Shown piece after piece: positions 1 through 5,903 of a stretch of DNA of 5,903 nt. Source of the DNA: an uncultured Candidatus Competibacteraceae bacterium (GTDB lineage Bacteria; Pseudomonadota; Gammaproteobacteria; Competibacterales; Competibacteraceae); contig CALMNY010000369.1 of assembly GCA_937872125.1 (NCBI GenBank), forward strand, positions 1-5,903, read 5' to 3'. The notes under the pieces are model-generated. The model was not told the DNA's origin and did not search any database. It saw nothing but the letters and a program-made list of their open reading frames with translations. Both the position numbers and the translations under genes were made by a program. Within the stretch, counting starts at the first letter, position 1; the number at the start of each line of letters is the position of its first letter.

Positions 1-3000
1 GGGTCGAATTCGGGATGCCAAGCCCCATCCATCGCCTCATCCACCCGCCAGTCGCGGTAACGCAGACTCAAATGCCGGTTGTAGGCCGGATCGTGGATCA
101 GGCGCGCCCGCCATTTCTCGATCAGGGCGAACTGCTCGCGCCGGCTGCGCGCCAGGCGTCCGGCGTCAGCACTAGCCTGCAAGGTGCTGGAACCCTGATG
201 GATCAGCGTGACGGCCGGCGTCCAGACGATCCGGTAGCCCCGCGCGCCCAGCTTGAGACAGAAATCCACATCGTTGAACAGCACGGCGAAGTCCTGCTCA
301 TCCAAGCCATCCACCTCCAGGAACACCCCACGCCGCACCAGCAGGCAGGCCGCGGTGACCGCCGAGAAATTCTGGCTCAACTGAGCGCGGCCCATGTATC
401 CCGGTTTCCCCAACGGCAGGCCAATGCCGATATGGTCCGCCCCCCCACCCAAGCCGACAATGATGCCGGCATGTTGAACGGAGTGATTGGGGTAAATCAG
501 CCGACAGCCCACTGCGCCTACATCGGGCCGCAGCCCGATTGTCACCAGGGTGTCCAGCCAGTCTTCCTGCAAAATGACGGTGTCGTTGTTGAGCAGCAGC
601 AGGAATTCGCCCTGGGCTAGCCGGGCAGCGTGGTTATTGATCGCCGAATAATTGTATTCAGCGGGATAGGGGATCACTCGGACCCGGGCGTCCCGCCCGG
701 CTTGTGTCTGCAGGTAATCCAGAACAGCCGGTTCGTCGCTGCGATTGTCCATCACCAGCACTTCAAAGCGCGGGTAGCGCGTCCCCCCCAGCAGGCTGTC
801 CAAACAGGCCTGGATCAGGTCCAGGCGATTGCGGGTGGGAATGATGATCGACACCAGCGGCGTTCGCGTCAGCCGGTAATTCACCTGGAAGGTGCCCGGC
901 AGGGGCCCGGCGCTGAGGGTTGCCGGCAGGTTCTGGCGCTGTAGATGTTCCCTTAACAGCGGCAGGGCGTCCCGGCCAAAGGCCAGCCAGTCGACCGGCG
1001 CTGTTTCGGGACGGTGAAATACCATCTCATCAACGTGGCCTACCGCCGCTTCGCCGAAATATTCGAAACAGCGCAGAGCGGCGGCATAATTCAGCAACAG
1101 CCCGGGGCGCAATTCAACAACGGGCAGACTTTCCCACAAGGCCCGATGCACCAGCACCGCATGGCCGATATAGCCGCTGGAACGCAATAAATCCAGGTTA
1201 GCGTCCGGTTTGAACAGGGGCCGGCTCCAGGATTCCTGATCTGATCCTTGCGCGACGACATCTTCATCAGTGTAAGCCAGCCGCCATTGCGGATGGCGGC
1301 TGATCAACTCCACTGCCAGATTGATGAAAACCGGTTCCCACTGAACACCGGCCTGGCCGCACCAGAACCATTCCGCCGGCGATTGCCGCGCCTGCTCGGC
1401 CAGGACATCGCTCAGCTCCTCCCAAGTGTTGATAGTCACCCAGGCTAATTCATCCATCTGCGCGAATTCCGGCGATGGGCAGGCGAAATCGGCGATCACC
1501 GTCAGGCGCCACGCCGCCAAGGTTTGCCGGGCCAGCGCGATCAGGGTCGGCCCCAGCAACGCGCTTTGCGCAGCGGGTAGCACAATCAACAGGTGGATCA
1601 GCGGCAGCACCGCCCGCTTCTGGGCCAGACCCAGCAGATGGTGGCAGGCCGGTTCATCCCAGCAGTGGCGCCGTAACCAGGCTTCATAAGCTACATAAGG
1701 AGGTAGTTGTAGATTGGCGCGCGCTACCGCCGTTTCGTAGTCCAGGGGATTAATGCTGGAGTAAAGATTTTTATAAATTTTCTCGTATTCTTTAACAACA
1801 TTGTCAATATGAAACCGGCTGGCGGCTTTAAAAGAAAGTGAACGGGATTTTTCATAAGTTTCTGGATTTATCACAAATTCAGCAACCAGCGCTGCCGCTT
1901 CAGTAACCGGGATTTCCCAGTCATGAAGCGAAAACGTAGCGCCAGCCATACCTTCTTTCAAGGTAAGTATATTATGAATTTCACCAATATCGCTAGCAAT
2001 GACCGGCCGCTTCGAAAAAAGGCACTCAATAATTGATAAAGGAAAGCTTTCTCCACTGAATCGCGATGGTAAAAATCCCATGTCTGACATTGCATAATAA
2101 TCGACAGGGTTATTTTTAAAGCCTAGAACATGAATATACTCTGGGATTTCTTGCAAAAGCAGGGATTCATATTCCAAGCCATCGCCTAATAGAAGCAAAT
2201 GAATATCTTTTCTACATAAAGCTCTTGCTTCAGAAATAATTTTTATTGCCTCACGCCAACCTTTTTCTGGCATGGCCCTGCTGGCCAGACATAAGACAAA
2301 AGCATTATCCGGTATACCTAAACATCTCCGTTCAACCGGCTGAATAACGGGTGGCTCCATTCCATTAGCGATTTTAATAAATTTTTTTTCATTGTAACAA
2401 TTATAAATTTTAAATAACTCAAGATTTTTCTCGGCAATATAAACCCATGTATCTACACTTTTGATAATAACAGGCAGATTGTTATCTATATGAATTTTTT
2501 CCAGCATCTCGTACATACCATGCATAGTAGCGATATGTTTAATAATTTTCCTTTCTTTCATATAGGTTGCAAAAAAATGCTCAGTACTGGCATGATGAGT
2601 ATGAACAATTTCAATACCAAAATTGATCAGTAATTTGTCCAAGTTACCAATCCACCCCGTATATTCATAAACAGGTATATCATTGGAAAGCATTTTTCTG
2701 ACGTTGCTATTCAGGGGCTCCTGATTAAAGTTGAAAAATGTTACTCCATAACCAATTAATTTTAATTTATTAGCAAGGCGAATAGGGAATATTTCACCTC
2801 CACCCGTGGAAAATGCATATGAAGCCATCAATATATTAGGAAGCCTTTTTTGTTTTGACTCCATTACTCTATCGAAATCATATAATTTATCAAAACCAGA
2901 AGGGTCTAAATAATTTTTATTGTGTTCCCAGAAACGCTTTACAAATTTCTGGTGAATGTCTAATGTTTCATCTGGTACTTTATATAATTTTGCAATAGTC

Positions 3001-5903
3001 CTGGCAACGTGCTCATGTTCCTCATAATAAATTGATTTTTGATAGGTCTTTGCTGAAGAATTCGCCGAATGAAATCTAAAGTAGTTCAGTGTTCTATTAG
3101 TAAAACCAAGTTTCGCTCCACGAATCAGATATAAATAAAAAACCCAGTCGCCGCATATTTTCATATTGAGCCAGAAATCGTCCATGAATAGTGAACAATT
3201 TTGGGGCTTCCTGAACAATACGCTGCTAACATTTGGAATAGTATTTTTTTTACCCAAGGCATTCACGACTTCATTATGAGCAAATTCAACATAGTCAGCC
3301 AGCCACTTTTTTGAGTCAATCTCGGATAAATAATGATCAAAAGAGAATGTTACGGGCTGATTATCGATCCCAATAAAAACGGATTTAGCATAAGCCAGAT
3401 AAACAGCTTCATCCATAAAAAAAGGAACCAGAACTTCAAGAAAATTTTTATCACAAAAATCATCACTTTCTGCTATCCAGACAATATCACTATCAGCTAA
3501 TTCAATACCCTTTTTCCACTGTAAAAAAGTACTGCCAGAGTTTTTTTCATTAAAAAAGGTTTTAGTAATTTCAGAATAATGGCCCGCATATTCATTAAGG
3601 ATTGCTCTGCTATTATCAGACGAAGCATCATCTAGCAAAATAACATTGAAATTTTTATATGTTTGCTGATATATACTATCGAGGCGTTTATTCAAAAACT
3701 GGCTGTGATTATAATTCGGAACGATAACGGTTACTCTGGGATTAAAGGCTTCGATAAAAGATTTTAGATGTCTGCTGGGATTAAAATGAGGCAGATCAAG
3801 AAGCGGGTGCCCGTCTGACAGGCTCAGGATATCCTGAGCGAGGGCTGATCGGTTCGCCGGCACTATTTCTTCGGGTTGGTGAAACACGACCTCATCGAGG
3901 TTTTTCGCGGTTATTTTTTCGAGTTGCAACCAAGCCGTGCAATCCTGTTCAGCAGGCGGCGCGATAACAGCACAAGTATGAAACAGGGTTGCAAGGCCAT
4001 CAGGAATGTGCGCAGGTCTGCCTGATGCATCGGCCGGGGGCTGGAGATAATCAAAAGGGTAATCAAAATCCACAGTCGGCACTGCGCCAGATAATACGGG
4101 AGGTGAAAGATCGCTGGCAAAATACTGCTTTCGCAGCGCCACGAAAAAATCATTCCATACTGCTGTACCGGTTTGCCAAGGCCGTATCCAGCTCCAAGGG
4201 CGTTGCGCCAGTCGTTCCGGGAAAGCGCCTAAATTTGTAGCGACGATGGGTAAACCCGCTTGCAGGCAAGCACTCAGGGCATAGCAATAGGTTTCCGGCC
4301 ATTGCGCCGGGAACCAGGCAAGATGGGGTTTAATCGCCGCCAACCGCCTGGATAAATCGTCGTCGGCATAGGCGCCGAAAACCCGTAACCGGCTGTTCGG
4401 CTCGACCGTCAAATCACGCTGCGCACTGCCCAACAGGTGATAGGTCAACGGTAAATCACGTTGCCTGGCATCCAGGGCGCAGGCTTCCAGCACATCCGCA
4501 CCCTTGGCCTGGGTGAGTCTGCCAAGAACAACAATTCGCAATGGTTCAGTGGCTGCTAACAAGGCAGGCGATGGCTGTTGATTAATCGACCTGGTTTCGG
4601 GGTGCGGGGCAAAGACAAGATTAGCCGCCAGCGAATAATGCGACATTCTGCTTTTGACATCTTGGGTTGGCGCAAATACCCGTTCTGCCGCATTCAACAA
4701 TTGAAGAGAGCGGGTCCTCCAATTCTGAATGGTTATATCCTTGATCACCGGTTCAGTTGTCTGTAAACAGCGGTTGCACCCTGCTTCATCCGGTTCACCG
4801 CAATAACAGCCTGGCGCATTAAATAAGTTGATGCGCGGGCATACCGGATAATAATCATGCAGGGTATAGTCGTAGGGTATCCGCAAATCCTGCGGCAGTT
4901 GCCATATGCTGGAATCTACATTCAGCAGATGATGAAAATGAATTCTCCCGACGTTCAAAGCCCGCAAGACATCGCACAGCAAAGAATAATCCGCTGGTAA
5001 CGTAAACCGGAATTCCAGCTTTTCTCCGTCCCGGAGCCAGCACAGGGCATGGATTTGGCCGACCGTCGGAAAAAGCACCAGAGTCTGTATCCGCTCGCTC
5101 AGCAACGTCGCCAGTTCCCGAACATGCTTGAGGGTGCCGCCGCCAAGGTTATGGTTGATAAACAGCACAATGGGTAGTCGGCTGTCGAGCAAGCGAGCGG
5201 CGTCAATAGCCTGGCGCAAGGGTTTGGCTGGGTCGGCAGCGATATGAGCCTGAACTGCAATCTCATAACCGGGATGCATCTGCCGCAGCGTAGCGATCGC
5301 TTGCTGCTGGAGAAGATCACGCTCAGTGCCAAAACTGGCACCGCCCCAGTGATAAACAAACACATCGCCGCACAACAGATGACGCCAGCCAACAGCAGCG
5401 GCGCGCATGCAGAAATCATTTTCCTCGCCATAACCCCGGCCAAAATGGGCCGCGTCAAACGGACCCACAGCGCGCAGGCAATCGCGACGGATGTACATGC
5501 AAAACCCGACCGCAGTAGGAATAGGTATTGATTGCCCGGAATTGACGCGCCGAAACAGGGCATCCAGCGTTTCCACGGTATACCCAGGCGGCAAGGCGTT
5601 ATCTGCGCAGGTTTTTGGATAACTGCAAATAGTGGCGTTATTGGAAAAAGGCGTGACGGTTCCGATATCCGGGCTGCTACAGGCACACTGCGTCAACCGG
5701 TCCAGCCAGTCTCCCGCAACCTCGGTATCGCTGTTTAATAGCACCACATCACGTTCTTCATGCAGGGCCATGCCGCGATTGACAGTCTGCACAAAGCCCA
5801 GATTCTGTGCGTTGCGCAGAAGCGTAATACGGCCTGCCATCGCCAGCTCGCGAAGATAATCGGCCAGCGCCGGTTCAGGACTGGCATCGTCAATTACGAT
5901 AAT
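1..5903 (-). CDS. Giant multidomain glycosyltransferase, partial at both ends
   Basis: One minus-strand frame, read from base 5903, stays open for 1,967 codons and leaves two bases over at base 1. The reading phase was checked at more than 20 motif positions and is constant, so no frameshift is seen. The N terminus is missing because the first residues (IIVIDDAS) already lie past the opening strand of a GT2 domain. No stop is reached at the other edge. Module order is GT2, GT4, hinge, GT2, GT4, degenerate GT2, GT2. GT2 and GT4 enzymes transfer sugars from nucleotide-sugar donors to a growing glycan. Fusion of several on one chain is known for O-antigen and exopolysaccharide assembly, so a role in surface glycan synthesis is inferred. 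No signal peptide or membrane helix is visible, which suggests a cytoplasmic location. Donor, acceptor and linkage are unknown. No promoter, ribosome binding site or operon partner falls inside the window. Confidence 0.93.
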   Translation of the reverse strand, partial: MIVIDDASPEPALADYLRELAMAGRITLLRNAQNLGFVQTVNRGMALHEERDVVLLNSDTEVAGDWLDRLTQCACSSPDIGTVTPFSNNATICSYPKTCADNALPPGYTVETLDALFRRVNSGQSIPIPTAVGFCMYIRRDCLRAVGPFDAAHFGRGYGEENDFCMRAAAVGWRHLLCGDVFVYHWGGASFGTERDLLQQQAIATLRQMHPGYEIAVQAHIAADPAKPLRQAIDAARLLDSRLPIVLFINHNLGGGTLKHVRELATLLSERIQTLVLFPTVGQIHALCWLRDGEKLEFRFTLPADYSLLCDVLRALNVGRIHFHHLLNVDSSIWQLPQDLRIPYDYTLHDYYPVCPRINLFNAPGCYCGEPDEAGCNRCLQTTEPVIKDITIQNWRTRSLQLLNAAERVFAPTQDVKSRMSHYSLAANLVFAPHPETRSINQQPSPALLAATEPLRIVVLGRLTQAKGADVLEACALDARQRDLPLTYHLLGSAQRDLTVEPNSRLRVFGAYADDDLSRRLAAIKPHLAWFPAQWPETYCYALSACLQAGLPIVATNLGAFPERLAQRPWSWIRPWQTGTAVWNDFFVALRKQYFASDLSPPVLSGAVPTVDFDYPFDYLQPPADASGRPAHIPDGLATLFHTCAVIAPPAEQDCTAWLQLEKITAKNLDEVVFHQPEEIVPANRSALAQDILSLSDGHPLLDLPHFNPSRHLKSFIEAFNPRVTVIVPNYNHSQFLNKRLDSIYQQTYKNFNVILLDDASSDNSRAILNEYAGHYSEITKTFFNEKNSGSTFLQWKKGIELADSDIVWIAESDDFCDKNFLEVLVPFFMDEAVYLAYAKSVFIGIDNQPVTFSFDHYLSEIDSKKWLADYVEFAHNEVVNALGKKNTIPNVSSVLFRKPQNCSLFMDDFWLNMKICGDWVFYLYLIRGAKLGFTNRTLNYFRFHSANSSAKTYQKSIYYEEHEHVARTIAKLYKVPDETLDIHQKFVKRFWEHNKNYLDPSGFDKLYDFDRVMESKQKRLPNILMASYAFSTGGGEIFPIRLANKLKLIGYGVTFFNFNQEPLNSNVRKMLSNDIPVYEYTGWIGNLDKLLINFGIEIVHTHHASTEHFFATYMKERKIIKHIATMHGMYEMLEKIHIDNNLPVIIKSVDTWVYIAEKNLELFKIYNCYNEKKFIKIANGMEPPVIQPVERRCLGIPDNAFVLCLASRAMPEKGWREAIKIISEARALCRKDIHLLLLGDGLEYESLLLQEIPEYIHVLGFKNNPVDYYAMSDMGFLPSRFSGESFPLSIIECLFSKRPVIASDIGEIHNILTLKEGMAGATFSLHDWEIPVTEAAALVAEFVINPETYEKSRSLSFKAASRFHIDNVVKEYEKIYKNLYSSINPLDYETAVARANLQLPPYVAYEAWLRRHCWDEPACHHLLGLAQKRAVLPLIHLLIVLPAAQSALLGPTLIALARQTLAAWRLTVIADFACPSPEFAQMDELAWVTINTWEELSDVLAEQARQSPAEWFWCGQAGVQWEPVFINLAVELISRHPQWRLAYTDEDVVAQGSDQESWSRPLFKPDANLDLLRSSGYIGHAVLVHRALWESLPVVELRPGLLLNYAAALRCFEYFGEAAVGHVDEMVFHRPETAPVDWLAFGRDALPLLREHLQRQNLPATLSAGPLPGTFQVNYRLTRTPLVSIIIPTRNRLDLIQACLDSLLGGTRYPRFEVLVMDNRSDEPAVLDYLQTQAGRDARVRVIPYPAEYNYSAINNHAARLAQGEFLLLLNNDTVILQEDWLDTLVTIGLRPDVGAVGCRLIYPNHSVQHAGIIVGLGGGADHIGIGLPLGKPGYMGRAQLSQNFSAVTAACLLVRRGVFLEVDGLDEQDFAVLFNDVDFCLKLGARGYRIVWTPAVTLIHQGSSTLQASADAGRLARSRREQFALIEKWRARLIHDPAYNRHLSLRYRDWRVDEAMDGAWHPEFD
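3..857 (-). other. Module 6: GT2 (GT-A fold) domain, C-terminally cut by the window
   Basis: Residues 1683-1967. The domain starts LVSIIIPTRNRLDLIQACL (P1689 to N1692). The next strand has VLVMDNRSDEP with D1719. The metal and donor site is LLLLNNDTVI, with D1774. Further on come GCRLIYPNHSVQHAGIIVGL and FNDVDFCLKLGARGYRIVW, where D1878 and D1880 are the likely catalytic-base region, and LIHQGSST with H1902. These are the standard features of the active second GT2 in paired GT2 proteins. The closing DPAYNRHLSLRYRDW is the usual end of this domain, yet the frame goes on past base 3, so more protein follows. The DNA is strongly GC-rich. Confidence 0.92.
858..1754 (-). other. Module 5: degenerate GT2-like domain, probably non-catalytic
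   Basis: Residues 1384-1682. Its layout matches the first of the paired GT2 domains found in large O-antigen-type glycosyltransferases. The start YVAYEAWLRRH is typical. The second half keeps recognisable landmarks: YTDEDVV (D1546 to D1548), FKPDANLDLLRSSGYIGH from F1564, and the GPLPGTFQVNY exit linker from G1666. The catalytic parts are eroded. LIVLPAAQ (P1443 to Q1446) stands where PxYN is expected, ADFACPSP replaces the ADDASPD-type strand, and WFWCGQAG (C1515) sits where LDADD is expected. No DXD remains there. A structural, acceptor-binding or spacing role is inferred. The alignment was done by eye, so exact equivalences need a profile comparison. Confidence 0.65.
1005..1035 (-). repeat. 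Hinge repeat, copy B
   Basis: A 31-base stretch encoding the DEMVFHRPE part near the end of the degenerate GT2 module. It is the partner of the copy at 3870-3900. It lies 58 residues before the start of module 6, much as copy A lies 50 residues before module 3, so both mark the approach to a GT2 domain. Confidence 0.6.
1755..2843 (-). other. Module 4: GT4 (GT-B fold) domain, AT-rich
   Basis: Residues 1021-1383. The N-terminal half begins with LPNILMASYAFSTGGGE, with the glycine loop at G1034-G1036, and continues through IEIVHTHHAS and HIATMHGMYEML. The C-terminal half has LASRAMPEKGWREA, with R1209 and K1214 at the phosphate-binding positions. It also has LLLLGDGLEYE and the full donor-site motif GESFPLSIIEC, with both glutamates (E1285 and E1293) eight residues apart. 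This domain keeps the E-x7-E pair that module 2 lacks, so it looks like a working GT4. It ends in EYEKIYKNLYSS, close to the point where the DNA becomes GC-rich again. The donor sugar is unknown. Confidence 0.9.
2844..3746 (-). other. Module 3: GT2 (GT-A fold) domain, AT-rich
   Basis: Residues 720-1020. The domain opens with FNPRVTVIVPNYNHSQFL, where P729-N732 is the PxYN-type motif. The Asp pair is D758-D759 (VILLDDASSDNS). The metal and donor site is WIAESDDF (D814, D815). KKNTIPNVSSVLFR marks the acceptor side. CGDWVFYLYLIRGAKLGF carries the likely catalytic Asp, D919, and YFRFHSANSS contains H945. Every expected GT2 landmark is present, so the domain looks catalytically complete. A charged helical tail (about residues 955-1015) connects it to the GT4 that follows. 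As I recall, this GT2 and GT4 occur fused in other Gram-negative proteins, which supports treating modules 3 and 4 as one unit. Codon use (AAA, AAT, TTT, TTA, AGA) differs from both flanks. Confidence 0.9.
3747..4103 (-). other. Hinge between module 2 and module 3, copy A of a repeated linker
   Basis: Residues 601-719. This stretch has no complete catalytic domain. It begins with an aromatic-rich piece (FDYPFDYLQPPAD), passes through a low-identity helix region, and contains LDEVVFHQPEE (D670 to H675), followed by NRSALAQDIL. The same motif recurs as VDEMVFHRPET at D1625, again 50-60 residues before a GT2 domain. In the second copy the motif forms the end of a degenerate GT2 fold, so this hinge may be the shortened remnant of such a fold. 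The AT-rich zone starts inside this hinge, near base 3790. Confidence 0.6.
3870..3900 (-). repeat. Hinge repeat, copy A
   Basis: A 31-base stretch encoding the DEVVFHQPE part of the first hinge. It matches copy B at 24 of 31 bases without gaps, counted by eye. The two copies lie 2,865 bases apart, which is exactly 955 codons, in the same orientation and frame. The similarity may reflect a conserved protein element as much as recent DNA duplication. Confidence 0.6.
4104..5177 (-). other. Module 2: GT4 (GT-B fold) domain with a cysteine cluster and an altered donor-site motif
   Basis: Residues 243-600, limits approximate. The N-terminal Rossmann half opens with LPIVLFINHNLGGGTLKHV; its glycine loop G254-G256 is typical of GT4 enzymes. 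A HDYYPVCPRINLF motif starts at H349 and is followed by a short insert rich in cysteine (C355, C366, C368, C376, C379). The C-terminal half starts near LRIVVLGRLTQAKG, where R462 and K467 match the conserved Arg/Lys pair that binds donor phosphates. The donor-site E-x7-E motif is incomplete: E537 in PETYCY is present, but the position eight residues later is A545 (LSACLQAGLPIVA), where relatives usually have Glu. The fold call is firm. Activity is probable but not certain because of that change. Confidence 0.85.
5178..5903 (-). other. Module 1: GT2 (GT-A fold) domain, N-terminally cut by the window
   Basis: Residues 1-242. The Asp pair of the nucleotide-binding strand is D5-D6. The DXD-type metal and donor site is in LLNSDTEV, with D59. 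An acceptor-side stretch with FSNNATICSYP follows, then GFCMYIRR from G133. The likely catalytic-base motif is FGRGYGEENDFC (E160, E161, N162, D163), and HWGGASFG begins at H185. All the usual landmarks after the first strand are present, so this domain looks active. The opening strand with its PxYN-type motif must lie beyond base 5903. A helical tail (about residues 194-242) leads directly into the next module. GT2 membership is clear; the sugar transferred is not. Confidence 0.9.

Larger units (their letters stand above)
1755..3790 (-). other. AT-rich compositional island inside the gene
   Basis: Hand counts of 60-base lines give 15/60 GC at 2401-2460, 17/60 at 2941-3000 and 19/60 at 3421-3480. 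The same count gives 44/60 at 121-180 and at 1501-1560, and 34/60 at 5401-5460. The island spans modules 3 and 4 and stays in frame on both sides. The left edge is fairly sharp at about 1750-1770, with a more mixed stretch at 1800-1960 just inside it. The right edge falls near 3790. No insertion-sequence ends, target duplication or inverted repeats were seen at the edges. Confidence 0.8.

Noticed and set aside
1..14. GAATTC near base 7 as a cloning-vector junction
   Set aside because: The site is inside the continuous reading frame after a normal GT2 domain end, and GAATTC also occurs at 602-607 within clear coding sequence.
15..1753. Several plus-strand open frames of 66-201 codons in the GC-rich part
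   Set aside because: They lie antisense to strong GT2 coding sequence. Their translations are low-complexity (rich in Pro, Arg, Gln, Ala) with no recognisable domain. Long antisense frames are expected in GC-rich genes.
1741..1800. Island edge examined for insertion-sequence ends, target duplication or att-like repeat
   Set aside because: I found no inverted repeat or duplicated short sequence matching the other edge near 3790. The frame is uninterrupted, so a classical mobile element is not supported.
2844..2864. Internal ATG (Met at 2864-2862) just before module 4 as a separate gene start
   Set aside because: No convincing ribosome binding site lies upstream and no stop codon ends the preceding module, so the reading continues through it as one chain.
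1755..3790. AT-rich stretch as a promoter-bearing or intergenic region
   Set aside because: It encodes two complete glycosyltransferase domains with all key motifs. TATAAT-like strings are expected by chance at this composition.
3911..5043. Shorter open frames on both strands across module 2 and the hinge
   Set aside because: All overlap the main frame out of phase, show no family motifs, and have no spacing suggesting independent genes.
5099..5686. Minus-strand open frame of 195 codons
   Set aside because: It is in a different frame from the GT2/GT4 reading and overlaps module 1 and the start of module 2. The main frame there gives clear motifs (NSDTEV, GYGEENDF, HWGG), so this is a shadow.

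Overview
The whole 5.9 kb window is the inside of one very large gene on the minus strand. Reading the reverse complement from base 5903 gives 1,967 consecutive sense codons with no stop, and neither the start nor the end of the gene lies in the window. Residue numbers below count from the codon at 5903-5901, so they are relative to the window and not to the true N terminus.

The protein is a string of sugar-transferase modules. From N to C terminus: a GT2 (GT-A fold) domain already under way at the edge; a GT4 (GT-B fold) domain with a cysteine-rich insert; a hinge; a second GT2; a second GT4; a degenerate GT2-like domain; and a third, intact-looking GT2 still running at the other edge. This reads as a repeating unit of GT2, GT4 and hinge. 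I see no signal peptide and no membrane segment in the visible part. The best general role is a cytoplasmic or membrane-peripheral multidomain glycosyltransferase that builds a surface polysaccharide (O-antigen, capsule, exopolysaccharide) or a protein-linked glycan. The individual sugars cannot be told from the sequence.

Base composition splits the gene into three zones. Bases 1 to about 1750 are GC-rich (hand counts of 60-base lines reach 73%). Bases about 1755 to 3790 are AT-rich (25-32% GC in sampled lines). Bases 3790 to 5903 are intermediate (57% in one sampled line). The AT-rich zone coincides with the second GT2-GT4 pair and stays in frame at both edges. This suggests that a complete two-domain module was exchanged or inserted into an older gene.

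The module types are common in Gram-negative bacteria, and the motifs fit a proteobacterium, but the species cannot be fixed from this window. No RNA gene, CRISPR array, transposon end, promoter or terminator is supported. Other short open frames on both strands are shadows of this gene.
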